A stretch of DNA of 64,000 nt from Cedecea colo (GTDB lineage: Bacteria; Pseudomonadota; Gammaproteobacteria; Enterobacterales; Enterobacteriaceae). Location: the NCBI RefSeq assembly GCF_011808225.1, contig NZ_SOYS01000002.1, positions 62,001-126,000 on the forward strand, in the 5' to 3' direction. The notes beneath the pieces are model-generated. The model was not told where the DNA came from. It did no database searches and worked only from the letters and a program-made list of their open reading frames with translations. The translations under genes and the position numbers were made by a program. Position 1 is the stretch's first letter. Every line of letters begins with the position of its first letter. This document shows, in pieces, positions 37,848 through 46,218 of this stretch.

Positions 37848-38381
37848 TTATAAGGCCGGCTGGCGGGTAAGCATCTGCACCTGTTTGTCATGATAAGTAA
37901 CGTAGTGCTGGAAAGTGAAACCAAAGCGTTTCGCCAGGTTAAGGGAACGCTGGTTATCATCGTCAATAATGCAGCAGACCGGCCCTTTGAAGGTGTTATC
38001 GGCCCACGTTAAAATTGCCGCCAGCGCTTCTGCTGCATAACCTTTGCCATGTACTGCCGGAACCAGCGACCAGCCAGCTTCTGGGTATTCCAGCGCGGGC
38101 GTCAGGTCGCGACGGGCATTTTGAAAGCCAAACGAGCCAACATAGCGCCCTGAAGCTTTATCAAATATCGCCCAGTAGCCGTAGCCTAACGCATGCCAGT
38201 GACCGATGTAACGGAGTAAGCGCCCCCAGCTCATCTCGGCGCTCTGCGGCTTTCCGCCGCCGATAAATTTAACCATTGCCGGGTCGGCCCAGCAGGCTGC
38301 CAGATCATCAAAATCATCCAGCGTAAACTGGCGTAATACCAGACGTTCGGTTTCCAGGCGAGGTGCTTGTATCATAACCAT
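37848..38381 (-). CDS. GNAT-family N-acetyltransferase (RimJ/RimL-like)
   Basis: A 177-residue acetyltransferase. It starts with the RimJ/RimL-type pattern LETERLVLRQFTLDDFDDL. The acetyl-CoA-binding region is V-P-A-V-HGKGYAAEAL (motif A, Q/R-x-x-G-x-G/A type), and it ends with CIIDDDNQRSLNLAKRFGF. The substrate is unknown; amino-terminal or small-molecule acetylation are both possible. An internal ATG at 38375 is an alternative start. It is the first gene of the block not found at this place in E. coli. Confidence 0.82.
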   Translation of the reverse strand: MVMIQAPRLETERLVLRQFTLDDFDDLAACWADPAMVKFIGGGKPQSAEMSWGRLLRYIGHWHALGYGYWAIFDKASGRYVGSFGFQNARRDLTPALEYPEAGWSLVPAVHGKGYAAEALAAILTWADNTFKGPVCCIIDDDNQRSLNLAKRFGFTFQHYVTYHDKQVQMLTRQPAL

Positions 38382-38393
38382 CCTTTCTTATCG

Positions 38394-39647
38394 TTATAAG
38401 TTTTGTAGACGTGTCTGCATACCCGCTTTGCAGACGTAAATAATGGCGCATAGCAGCAAACTGAGTAGCGCCGTGGCGAGAAATACCCCGGCCCCGGTTA
38501 ATGCGAGCAGCACGCCGCCAATCAACGGCCCGGTTGCGATGCCAAGCGTCGTCAAGTTTGCAGCGCCGAAATACGCGCCGCGATGCTCTGCCGGGGCCAG
38601 TTGGTCGAGCAAAATATTAAGGTTCGGCAGCAGAATCGCCTCGCCCAGGCTAAACACGACGGTGACCAGCAGCCAGGCCCAGGCATCCGGCGTACGCGTC
38701 GCCCAGAAGCAAAGCTGAGAGAACGCGAAGATTGCCCCGCCAAGAAAGATACGTTTCGGAAGGCTAACCTGTGCCAAAAACCGTATTAAAAAAGTCTGCG
38801 CGATAAGCACGGTAAAGGCGTTCCCAACCAGAATCAGCGTGATGAGTTTAACCGCCGCATCGGCATCAAGTAACAGCAAATACTGAGGAATCACCGACTC
38901 GTAGTTGACGTAGACAATGGTGCACAGGATGCTACACAACAAAGCCGCGACATAGATTTTGTCCCTCGCGATTACCATCATAATTTGATGGAATTTTACG
39001 GAAGCGTCTTCATGCGCTGACGGCTTATCAAGCAGCTTACCGGCGGGGATAAATAGCAGCACGTAAACGAGAAAAGGCAGATAGCTCAGGCCGGTAATCA
39101 GAAACGTCCCTTTCTGCGAAGTCAAACCAAAGGCAATGCCCACTAACGGACCGCTCACCGCTGCCACGTTGATCAGGTAATAACGGATTTGCAATGCCAG
39201 AGCGCGGCGACGTTTGTCCCCTAACAGGTCGCTCATCAGTGCCCTGACGGGTGGATCGACCCAGGCGAAGCACACGCCGATAATCATCAGCCCGGCAATA
39301 AACAGGCCCATGCCGGTGGCGAGCGCAAGCGTTGCATAGCCAACGGCGGAAAAGGCACAGCCTGCGAGAAGAATAACCCGTCGGCCTAATCTGTCCGATA
39401 GCTGCCCGCCATACATGCCCAGCACCACCGAAAGTAACGCGCTGCTGGTCATTGCCATACCAATGGAAACCGGCGTCATATGGTAATTTTGCGTCATGAT
39501 CACCGCGATAAATGGCCACGTCATGAAGTAACTAAAGCGGATGAGTAGCGTAAAAAAAAGCAATGCATGCACGGTAGCCGGGAAGGTTTTTAGCGTCTGG
39601 ATAAAGGTCGCCTGTACGCAAATCTCCGCGGCGGGTTTTGTCGTCAT
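38394..39647 (-). CDS. MFS transporter, DHA1 (MdtH-like) type
   Basis: A 417-residue transporter with 12 predicted helices. Motif A of the loop between helices 2 and 3 reads GGQLSDRLGRRVILL. The large central loop (about 200-220) is hydrophilic (PAGKLLDKPSAHEDASVKFH). The overall pattern resembles MdtH-type multidrug efflux proteins. The substrate is unknown. The gene lies 12 bases upstream of the acetyltransferase in the same direction, so the two probably form an operon, possibly a resistance or modification unit. Confidence 0.85.
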   Translation of the reverse strand: MTTKPAAEICVQATFIQTLKTFPATVHALLFFTLLIRFSYFMTWPFIAVIMTQNYHMTPVSIGMAMTSSALLSVVLGMYGGQLSDRLGRRVILLAGCAFSAVGYATLALATGMGLFIAGLMIIGVCFAWVDPPVRALMSDLLGDKRRRALALQIRYYLINVAAVSGPLVGIAFGLTSQKGTFLITGLSYLPFLVYVLLFIPAGKLLDKPSAHEDASVKFHQIMMVIARDKIYVAALLCSILCTIVYVNYESVIPQYLLLLDADAAVKLITLILVGNAFTVLIAQTFLIRFLAQVSLPKRIFLGGAIFAFSQLCFWATRTPDAWAWLLVTVVFSLGEAILLPNLNILLDQLAPAEHRGAYFGAANLTTLGIATGPLIGGVLLALTGAGVFLATALLSLLLCAIIYVCKAGMQTRLQNL

Positions 39648-39894
39648 TCGTCATCCTGTTCATTCTCGTTATAAGGCGGCGGACCCGCGCAGCCTGAGCT
39701 AAGCGGTTAAATAGTAATAAAATTTTTCCGTCATCGCCGCAATGATAATGTTAAGAGAATGTTGAATTCGCCAGCTTGTTAGTTAAACAACGTCTGCGGC
39801 AGAGAAATATAGGGGAAAAATGTGATGCAGATAGAAAAAACCGGTGATTAATACTGAGATGCCGGTAACCCCTTGCAGGTTACCGGCCTGTGTT

Positions 39895-41385
39895 TTAAAT
39901 CTTGCCGCTTAGCCGTCCGTGGAAATCAGCGCTACGAATATCAAGCCCGACAATATTTACCTGCGCATCGTAACGCTGATAACGCGTTTCGATGGCGTCC
40001 AGCACGGCGACCGTCGAGGCATCCCAGATTTGCGCCTGCGAAAGATCGATAGTCACCTTCTGCGGGTCATCCGCATAGTGAAAATGTTCAAACAGATCGT
40101 TGCTGCTGGCAAAGAACAGCGGGCCCGTTACAGTGTAACGCACAGATTGACCATCCGCTAAAAGCTGGCGTTCGGCACGCACAACGTGAGCGATACGACG
40201 AGCGAACAACATCATCGCAAAAATCACGCCTCCTACAACGCCTATCGCCAGATTACCGGTAAAGACCGTTGCAGCAACGGTGACAATCATAACCAGCGTT
40301 TCCGGAACGGGCATGCGCTTTAGCGTTTTGGGCGCCAGGCTATGCCAGTTGAGCGTTTTCACGGCCACTATCATCATGATGCCGGCCAGCACCACCATCG
40401 GAATTCTGGCCATCATATCGCTTAACGCGGTGACCAGCAGCAGGAGCACTAGCCCCGCAGCCAGCGTCGAAATGCGCGTGCGTCCCCTGCCCAACTCTAC
40501 GTTCACAATGGTTTGCCCAATCATGGCGCAACCTGCGATGCCACCGTAAAATCCGGCAAAGATATTGGACAACCCCAGCCCCCAGCATTCGCGACGTTTG
40601 CTCGAAGGCGTATCCGTCAGTTCATCAACCAGCTTTGCAGTCAGCAAAGATTCCATCAGGCCTACGAAGGCAATACTTAATGCACACGGCCAGATGATGC
40701 TTAACGTATCAAGGTTCAGCGGCACCAGGAGTTCCGTCAGGCCGGGCATACCCGCCTGCATCGGGCCGGTATCGCCCACGGTCGGAACAGAAAACCCCAT
40801 TGCAATACTGGCGGCGGTAATTACTACGATAGCGACCAACGGCGAGGGCACCGATTTCACAACGCGCGGCAACAGCAGAACAATGGCCAACGTTAACGCG
40901 AACAGCCCCCAGACCAGCGGGCTATTTCCCCACACATGAGGAACCTGAGCGAAGAAAATCAGAATACCGAGCGCGTTCACAAATCCCGTCATCACGGACA
41001 AAGGAATATAGCGCATCATGCGCGCAAACCCGGCCACGCCGAATAAAATCTGAATCAGTCCCGCAAGGATCACGGCGGGCAGGATGTAACCCACGCCGTG
41101 CAGATGAACCATCGGCCCAATGACCAGCGCGACCGAACCCGCCGCAGCGGTGACCATTGCGGGTCTGCCGCCCAGCACGGACATCGCCAGGCAAAGTACG
41201 ATGGAAGCCACAAGGCTAACTTTTGGATCAACACCCGCAATAACTGAGAATGAAATTACTTCTGGGATCAGCGCCAGCGCGGTAATCACGCCAGCAAGCG
41301 ACTCCCGCGCCAGCAGGCGCGGCGAGTGCAAAACGTAGCGAAGGGAATTCTCCTGCGCGTGCATCTGGGTTTGAGTGGTGGTCAT
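39895..41385 (-). CDS. SulP-family anion transporter with STAS domain
   Basis: A 496-residue SLC26/SulP transporter. About 10-12 hydrophobic helices begin after residue 30 (ESLAGVITALALIPEVISFSVIAGV, the helix-1 signature). The family motif region is GGRPAMVTAAAGSVALVIGPM. A C-terminal STAS domain (about 400-490: PLFFASSNDLFEHF, DLSQAQIWDASTVAVLDAI) follows. It is shorter than E. coli DauA. Substrate could be sulfate, bicarbonate or a dicarboxylate. It has a separate promoter region on both sides (247 and 558 bases). Confidence 0.87.
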   Translation of the reverse strand: MTTTQTQMHAQENSLRYVLHSPRLLARESLAGVITALALIPEVISFSVIAGVDPKVSLVASIVLCLAMSVLGGRPAMVTAAAGSVALVIGPMVHLHGVGYILPAVILAGLIQILFGVAGFARMMRYIPLSVMTGFVNALGILIFFAQVPHVWGNSPLVWGLFALTLAIVLLLPRVVKSVPSPLVAIVVITAASIAMGFSVPTVGDTGPMQAGMPGLTELLVPLNLDTLSIIWPCALSIAFVGLMESLLTAKLVDELTDTPSSKRRECWGLGLSNIFAGFYGGIAGCAMIGQTIVNVELGRGRTRISTLAAGLVLLLLVTALSDMMARIPMVVLAGIMMIVAVKTLNWHSLAPKTLKRMPVPETLVMIVTVAATVFTGNLAIGVVGGVIFAMMLFARRIAHVVRAERQLLADGQSVRYTVTGPLFFASSNDLFEHFHYADDPQKVTIDLSQAQIWDASTVAVLDAIETRYQRYDAQVNIVGLDIRSADFHGRLSGKI

Positions 41386-41943
41386 AGTTTCGTCTTTGCA
41401 GGTTTATATTTTTATTACCCCGTCCTTCAGACGCGGCAGAATCAAGCAGAGCGTGATTGTACTGACAGATTAGTGAGGATGCTAATGAATATGGCCGGTG
41501 TCTTACTTCTCCGCGCCGTTAGCTATAACTAACCGATTTGAAAAACCAGCGTAAAAGCCCGGCAGCACGCTCCCCGCGACGGCTGACGTATGTTCGCCAG
41601 CAGGAAGTAAAAGGCCATATATAATCCGCAATATTGCTATTGTCTTTTCGCGCAGGAAAATGAACGCTTGTCTACCTCAATTGCGTTACTTTATCTATTT
41701 CTCGATTTAAGTGCCTGATAAAAAAATAAACTTCCGTCAGTAATAATATTTCTTAAACATTTGCACTTGTAAGAGAAGTTTACGCGAAATATATAATCTA
41801 GGAATAATCCTGGTATCGGCAAAGCATCGAAAATAATGCGCCTTATGATTTGTCATAATGCTATTGCCAGCTATAGTTAATATTGCTTAGCGGAGAGGCG
41901 CAGCCTTTCCATTATTTAACCAATACATTATGAGGTAATAATT
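41386..41943. other. AT-rich intergenic region with a possible sigma-S promoter
   Basis: There is no convincing gene in these 558 bases. A short frame of 17 codons at about 41479-41532 follows GTGAGG but has no recognisable content. CTATAGTTAA at 41871-41880 is a good stationary-phase -10 element (CTATA-type) placed about 65 bases before the KGG-motif gene. The GC content is well below that of the flanking genes. Confidence 0.5.
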
Positions 41944-42120
41944 ATGACTCAGCATCGTGGCGGTTCAGGAAACTTTGCAGAAGATCGAGATCGTGCATCA
42001 GAAGCCGGTAAGAAAGGCGGTCAGCACAGCGGCGGGAACTTCAAGAACGACCCGCAGAAGGCCTCTGAAGCCGGGAAAAAAGGCGGCAAAAACAGCCATG
42101 GCGGCGGCCGCTCGTCTTAA
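41944..42120 (+). CDS. KGG-motif stress-induced hydrophilic protein (YciG/YmdF/GsiB-like)
   Basis: A 58-residue very hydrophilic protein with two copies of the stress-induced KGG motif (ASEAGKKGGQHSGGNF and ASEAGKKGGKNSHGGG) after HRGGSGNFAEDRDR. It has no membrane segment and is probably disordered. E. coli YmdF and YciG share the same layout, and this copy is closer to YmdF by eye. Such proteins are linked to general stress and sigma-S. Strong terminator downstream, GAGGTAAT before the ATG. Confidence 0.92.
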   Translation: MTQHRGGSGNFAEDRDRASEAGKKGGQHSGGNFKNDPQKASEAGKKGGKNSHGGGRSS

Positions 42121-42220
42121 TCGCCCTTAAACATGTCGGTGAATGTAAGCGATTTTGCTTATCTCATTTGCATGAGTGACAGTAAAGTTAATTATTTATT
42201 AAGCTAACCTTACCGGCATC

Positions 42221-42257
42221 GGCAATCCTGTTTTAAATAACAGGATTGCCTTTTATT
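42221..42257 (+). terminator. Rho-independent terminator after the KGG-motif gene
   Basis: A perfect 10-bp stem (GGCAATCCTG/CAGGATTGCC) with a ten-base AT loop is followed by TTTTATTTTA. Confidence 0.92.
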
Positions 42258-42368
42258 TTAATACATACTAAGGATATATTTGTATCAGCAATAGAATCTC
42301 TTAATAATGTATATATTCAAAACCATTCAATATTTATTGCGCTGGAAAAGTATATTTCCCCGTCAGTA

Positions 42369-42866
42369 TTAAGTCGGATTATTTTGCTTCAGTAACGACA
42401 GCATTTCAGCAAGGGCATAATCTGTGGCCTGCACAATTACCGACTCACAATCGCCATTGAAATGCGCTGACCTGGTATAGATTTTCGCTTCGGGTAATTG
42501 CCATGCAAACCATACGGTTCCTGCTGGCGTTCCGTCTTCTCCCCCCTCCGGCCCGGCGTAACCGCTGACCGCAAGACTGACATCCGCAGACGCACAGCGT
42601 AGCGCACCGGTTGACATTTCCGACACCGTCTGGCTGCTTACTGCCGTATATTTGTCGAGAGTTTCAGGGCTGACGTTCAGTACCGTTTTTTTTGCCTCGT
42701 CGTTAAATGTCACAAATCCTGTCCCATAAAAAGTGGGCGTATCATCTGCTGCGCATAAAGTCGACGCTACGTGTCCGCCGGTGCAGGATTCAGCAGTAGT
42801 CAGAAATAATTTCTTCTCGATCAACAATTTTCCCAGCTCGTTGGCCACTGATGATGAAGTGTTCAT
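42369..42866 (-). CDS. ydeJ: CinA C-terminal domain protein YdeJ (PncC-like)
   Basis: A 165-residue single-domain CinA/PncC relative. The signature LTTAESCTGGHVASTLCA is near the N-terminus and VSGYAGPEGGEDGTPAGTVWFAW follows, both typical of NMN-amidohydrolase-type domains. By eye it is closest to E. coli YdeJ, which lies at a different chromosomal place there. Whether YdeJ has amidohydrolase activity is doubtful, since E. coli YdeJ was reported inactive relative to PncC. It is convergent with the KGG-motif gene. Confidence 0.85.
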   Translation of the reverse strand: MNTSSSVANELGKLLIEKKLFLTTAESCTGGHVASTLCAADDTPTFYGTGFVTFNDEAKKTVLNVSPETLDKYTAVSSQTVSEMSTGALRCASADVSLAVSGYAGPEGGEDGTPAGTVWFAWQLPEAKIYTRSAHFNGDCESVIVQATDYALAEMLSLLKQNNPT

Positions 42867-42944
42867 AGCTGCATCTTCCTTTGTCTTGTTTGTGCCCGGT
42901 CTGAAGACGATTCACTGCCCTTCAGGGTTAATAAAGAATAGTCA

Positions 42945-42973
42945 TAAAAAAAGCCGCCGTAGCGGCTATTTTT
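42945..42973 (-). terminator. Rho-independent terminator of the 57-residue gene
   Basis: AAAAAAAGCCGC-CGTA-GCGGCTATTTTT: an AGCCGC/GCGGCT stem with A and T runs either side, 13 bases after the stop of the leftward gene at 42986. Confidence 0.75.
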
Positions 42974-42985
42974 ACGACAGGAATT

Positions 42986-43159
42986 TTATATAAGCTTAAT
43001 TTTAACGTCATATCCTTCAAGCCCGGCCATCGTCTCACGGGGCGTAAACTCAATCTCAGAAACTTCCATCGCCGATTTTTTTCGTAGCTCGGCAATCTTT
43101 TTTGAAATCAGGGCGGAGATTTCCGCCTCGGCTTTTCGCTTCTGTTCTTCAATGCTCAT
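42986..43159 (-). CDS. Small charged helical protein, unknown
   Basis: A 57-codon frame, MSIEEQKRKAEAEISALISK onward. The first half is strongly charged with heptad-like spacing (EEQKRKAEAEISALISKKIAELRKKSAM), suggesting a coiled coil. The second half (EVSEIEFTPRETMAGLEGYDVKIKL) looks like a beta-strand region. An AGGTAAAG ribosome binding site precedes the ATG. The frame, ribosome binding site and downstream terminator together make a real gene likely. I do not recognise the family. Confidence 0.65.
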   Translation of the reverse strand: MSIEEQKRKAEAEISALISKKIAELRKKSAMEVSEIEFTPRETMAGLEGYDVKIKLI

Positions 43160-43373
43160 CTTTACCTCGTCTGGTTTCTTAAACGCATCAATGCGCCAGT
43201 AAGGTGACTGCAGATTGTTTGCTGCATTTGTCTATAACTAACTATAAATAATAGACTAACTCAGCCCCAGCCGCCCGGAGCTGCTGGAAACTTTCCAGGC
43301 GCAACCTTCCTGTGAATTACCTGTATGTTTCGTGTTACCTTTGCAGCACAAGTTTTCTAAAATGAGGCCGACC

Positions 43374-43754
43374 ATGAAACTCATCCTTTTGCTCATCCCT
43401 TTACTCAGCCTGCCCGTTTTCTTGCAATCTTCAGCTTTTGCTGCGACGGCTACCCGGCTTTCATGCTCATTGCGCAAGAATGTAGTCATATCGCGGTTTA
43501 AACATAACCTTTCGACGATGCAATGGGGCGATCATTTCCTGATTGCGTCAGGAATAAAGAAAACCGCAACAAAGAGTAACGTACCGTTCCGCATCACCAG
43601 CTTTCAGAATGGCGATGACCTGGTTTTCTTTCCGGACGAGCTTAAGTATTTCTTGTTTTATTCGGGAAATCCGGTGCCTGACAGATGCACAGTACTGAGC
43701 ACCAGCACCTATCAGATAACCCAGTTGCCGCGGTATAAAAAACCAGACGCGTAG
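43374..43754 (+). CDS. Small exported protein, unknown
   Basis: A 126-residue protein with a clear signal peptide (MKLILLLIPLLSLPVFLQSS, cleavage after AFA). The mature part of about 100 residues has two cysteines (LSCSLR and DRCTVL) that could form a disulfide in the periplasm. It is otherwise rich in basic and aromatic residues (FKHNLSTMQWGDHFLI). ATGAGG upstream may serve as the ribosome binding site. An earlier in-frame ATG at 43332 would bury the signal peptide. I do not recognise it. Confidence 0.7.
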   Translation: MKLILLLIPLLSLPVFLQSSAFAATATRLSCSLRKNVVISRFKHNLSTMQWGDHFLIASGIKKTATKSNVPFRITSFQNGDDLVFFPDELKYFLFYSGNPVPDRCTVLSTSTYQITQLPRYKKPDA

Positions 43755-43919
43755 CCCCTCTTACTCAGGCTTCCGCCAGTGCTTTGGCAGGCCTGCGAGA
43801 TTTTCCCTGAGCTTACCCGGACAAAAAAGTTAGCGGTAACCCTAAAAATACCTGGACGCGCGCACTGCAGAGTATGTTATGGTTTAAAGCAAATATGAGG
43901 TGCAGAAATTTTTCGGAAA

Positions 43920-44197
43920 AGTTTAAGGATAAACTGCAAAATGCCTTCTATTTCAAACAGATAAAAAAAGACCGAATACGATTCCTATATTCGGTCCAGG
44001 GAAATGGCTCTTGGGAGAGAGCCGTGCGCTAAAAGTTGGCATTAATGCAGGCTAAGTCGCCTTGCCTCTTAAGGATAGATTACCGGCGCAGGTTTTCCAG
44101 TCCGACACAAAAGTGTTCAGAAAAAAACCAGGCTTCAGGTAATTATTACAATGAAAACAGCAATAATCGGCTTACGGATATCGCTGTTTTTTTTTGC
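43920..44197 (+). ncRNA. ryeA: Antisense RNA RyeA (SraC) opposite sdsR
   Basis: In E. coli RyeA is transcribed through the complement of SdsR and the two RNAs are degraded together. Here a plus-strand terminator (AACAGC-AATA ... TATC-GCTGTT followed by nine T, 44158-44197) lies downstream of the sdsR complement, as expected. The 3' end is well supported. The 5' end is a guess. Bases 43755-43919 show no other feature. Confidence 0.7.
43963..44065 (-). ncRNA. sdsR: Stationary-phase small RNA SdsR (RyeB)
   Basis: On the minus strand the sequence starts GCAAGGCGACTTAGCCTGCA and contains the GGCTCT-CTCCCA-AGAGCC hairpin. It ends with the ACCGAATA...TATTCGGT terminator and seven T. This matches E. 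coli SdsR (about 104 nt), a sigma-S-dependent Hfq sRNA that represses ompD, mutS and others. A CTATCCT -10 element lies just upstream of the 5' end (about 44070-44076), fitting sigma-S. Its conserved place is between pphA and yebY. Confidence 0.95.
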
Positions 44198-44220
44198 ATA
44201 AAATATGGTGAGAGCGGGAT

Positions 44221-44562
44221 TTAGTTACACAATTTCCCGGCACGTTCGATAAACGGCGCCAGACTCATTTTTTTACCCGGGGCGTTTGGATCCTCAATCT
44301 GAATGACGGACACGGGCTGTCCGCTGGTCTTACCGCTTGCAACCTGTTGTTCCGCTTCTTCGTTGAGCGGGTATTGCATCAGCGTGGATGGGTTAATAAC
44401 AAACAGAGCATGATTCGCCCGGCAGCTCAGCATCACTTCTTCGCGATTAAACGCCCACTTGTCTTTACCCATATCAAAACGGCTGACCGTAATAATTTGC
44501 GGTGCTGCAAAGGCTGCGCCGCCGCAAGCCAGTAATAACAGCGTCAGAATACTCTTTTTCAT
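44221..44562 (-). CDS. yebY: YebY family periplasmic protein (DUF2511)
   Basis: A 113-residue exported protein with signal peptide [19 protein letters not shown]. The mature part keeps [22 protein letters not shown], one internal disulfide candidate (LSCRANH and KLC) and [12 protein letters not shown], as in E. coli YebY. It is the last gene of the yobA-yebZ-yebY operon, which is associated with copper handling. Direct function is not shown by sequence. Confidence 0.93.
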   Translation of the reverse strand: MKKSILTLLLLACGGAAFAAPQIITVSRFDMGKDKWAFNREEVMLSCRANHALFVINPSTLMQYPLNEEAEQQVASGKTSGQPVSVIQIEDPNAPGKKMSLAPFIERAGKLCN

Positions 44563-44578
44563 GAATCTCTCTTAAATT

Positions 44579-45457
44579 CTATGCCGCCAGTAACGGCTCC
44601 CAGGTAGCGAAGGCGCTTACCGTGAGCAGCACCGCCACCGACAAAATAACTTCCAGCCAGGTTAGCTGAATAAAACGTTGTTGCGCTACCGCGCTGGCAA
44701 AGCGCGGCACCAGCAGATAGCGATTGACCAGCGCTATTGTCACCATTAGCGCTACCAGGGCAATCTTTACCAGCAGCAATTGTACATAGCTGCTCGCAAG
44801 CGGCAAAGCCCAGCCCAGAATCAGCAGGCTATTGATAACACCGGTTGCTATCACGGCTGCGACGGCAAGATGTCCGTAGCGTGAAAAACGCATCATCGAG
44901 ATGATGGCTGCCTGCCGCCAGCGCGGCTTTTGCGCCATTCGCATACACATTAGCAGCGGTAATAAGCCTCCGGCCCACCAGGCTGCGCTAAGCAGATGGA
45001 TGGCGTGATTCAGGCGCTGGATAGCGCCTGGAATTCCCTCGCGCATCGCCGCATGCCCAACGCCCGCCAGCAAGATTAACTGTGCGGCGGCAAAGATCAG
45101 TAATATGCTTTGCAGCGCGCGCGGCTTAAGCAAAAAGACCGCAACCGTCACAACGCTTAGTGAGATCTGCCACAGCCAGACCTCACCAAAGCGCGTGCCG
45201 GACACGGCAAGCCAGACCTGAGGATTAACGGCGTCAGCCCAGCCGCTGCCCATTAATCCGGCCTGCGCTCCCTGTAGCAGAACGGCGCTGAGCGCCGACA
45301 GCCAGATGGCGGCATGGCATTGTTTTACCAGCCGACGACTCAATACGTTTCTAAACGGCGCTGGCGCAAGCAGCACGCTACAAACGGTGCTGCCAAACAG
45401 CACCATCAAAGCGGCAAAATGGACAAACCGCAGCGTAATATAAAGCGCCGACAGCAT
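44579..45457 (-). CDS. yebZ: CopD-like inner-membrane protein YebZ
   Basis: A 292-residue membrane protein of the CopD family with about eight hydrophobic helices. Conserved histidines sit in membrane regions (RFVHFAALMVLFG, LNHAIHLLSAAWWAGGLLPLL). CopD proteins are thought to import copper across the inner membrane with periplasmic CopC, here YobA. It starts five bases after yobA ends, and yebY follows 16 bases later. Confidence 0.93.
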   Translation of the reverse strand: MLSALYITLRFVHFAALMVLFGSTVCSVLLAPAPFRNVLSRRLVKQCHAAIWLSALSAVLLQGAQAGLMGSGWADAVNPQVWLAVSGTRFGEVWLWQISLSVVTVAVFLLKPRALQSILLIFAAAQLILLAGVGHAAMREGIPGAIQRLNHAIHLLSAAWWAGGLLPLLMCMRMAQKPRWRQAAIISMMRFSRYGHLAVAAVIATGVINSLLILGWALPLASSYVQLLLVKIALVALMVTIALVNRYLLVPRFASAVAQQRFIQLTWLEVILSVAVLLTVSAFATWEPLLAA

Positions 45458-45462
45458 CGCCT

Positions 45463-45837
45463 TTATTTCACGGAGAAGTGATACGTTCCTTTGGTCTTAT
45501 GCCCGTCCACGGACACGACGTGCCAGTCGACCAGATATTCGCCGGGCTTGAGCGATTCTTCTATCGGCACGATAAGCTGCTTATTGTCTTTCTCGTTGCG
45601 TTTAACCGCGCCGGTTTTCACCGCGGCTTCCTGCGGACCGGTAATTTTCACGCCGCTGAAATTTGGCTCAATCCCTTCTGAAAAATCAAGCGTCAGGGCC
45701 TGGGGCGCCGCCGTTACCGCTGCATCTGCGGCCGGGTACTGGGTTTTAAGGTGCGCGTGTGCAAACGCAGCAGGAGAAACGGAGATCGCAGCAAAAAACG
45801 CTGCGGCGGTCAGGACACGCGGGAGGGTGAAGGCCAT
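45463..45837 (-). CDS. yobA: CopC-like periplasmic copper-binding protein YobA
   Basis: A 124-residue exported protein with a signal peptide ending ...PAAFAHA. The mature CopC fold starts at HAHLKTQYPA, with the N-terminal His that ligates Cu(II). It ends with DWHVVSVDGHKTKGTYHFSV, supplying further His/Asp ligands. It is the first gene of yobA-yebZ-yebY and is divergent from holE. Confidence 0.95.
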   Translation of the reverse strand: MAFTLPRVLTAAAFFAAISVSPAAFAHAHLKTQYPAADAAVTAAPQALTLDFSEGIEPNFSGVKITGPQEAAVKTGAVKRNEKDNKQLIVPIEESLKPGEYLVDWHVVSVDGHKTKGTYHFSVK

Positions 45838-45987
45838 ATCGACTATTCCTTTTTATTATGTGAGACGGCAAAAGGATAACCCCGGGCGCCGGCCAAGTCG
45901 AATTGAGCGCAGCTATCAATGCATGTAAAAACTTGTCATCGTGTTCATCACGCAGTACCTTCTGCCGGGACAAAGACGGAGGACCAC

Positions 45988-46218
45988 ATGAACTACAATC
46001 TCGCCGATTTACCCCAGGATGAAATGGACAAAGTAAATGTCGATCTCGCCGCCGCAGGCGTAGCCTTTAAAGAACGCTATAACATGCCCGTGATCGCCGA
46101 AGCCGTCGAGCGCGAACAGCCGGAAAATCTACGGAACTGGTTCCGGGAAAGATTAATCGCTCACCGTTTAGCTTCCGTCAGCCTTTCCCGCCTGCCCTAT
46201 GAGCCAAAGATGAAGTGA
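45988..46218 (+). CDS. holE: DNA polymerase III subunit theta HolE
   Basis: The small subunit that stabilises the epsilon proofreading exonuclease in the polymerase III core. The 76-residue protein keeps [38 protein letters not shown] and the C-terminal [11 protein letters not shown], and equals the E. coli length. GGAGGA upstream of the ATG at 45988 decides the start over an in-frame ATG at 45919. Confidence 0.97.
   Translation: MNYNLADLPQDEMDKVNVDLAAAGVAFKERYNMPVIAEAVEREQPENLRNWFRERLIAHRLASVSLSRLPYEPKMK

Noticed and set aside
41479..41532. Seventeen-codon frame that might be an attenuator leader peptide
   Set aside because: No run of regulatory codons, no terminator/antiterminator pair after it and more than 400 bases from the next gene.
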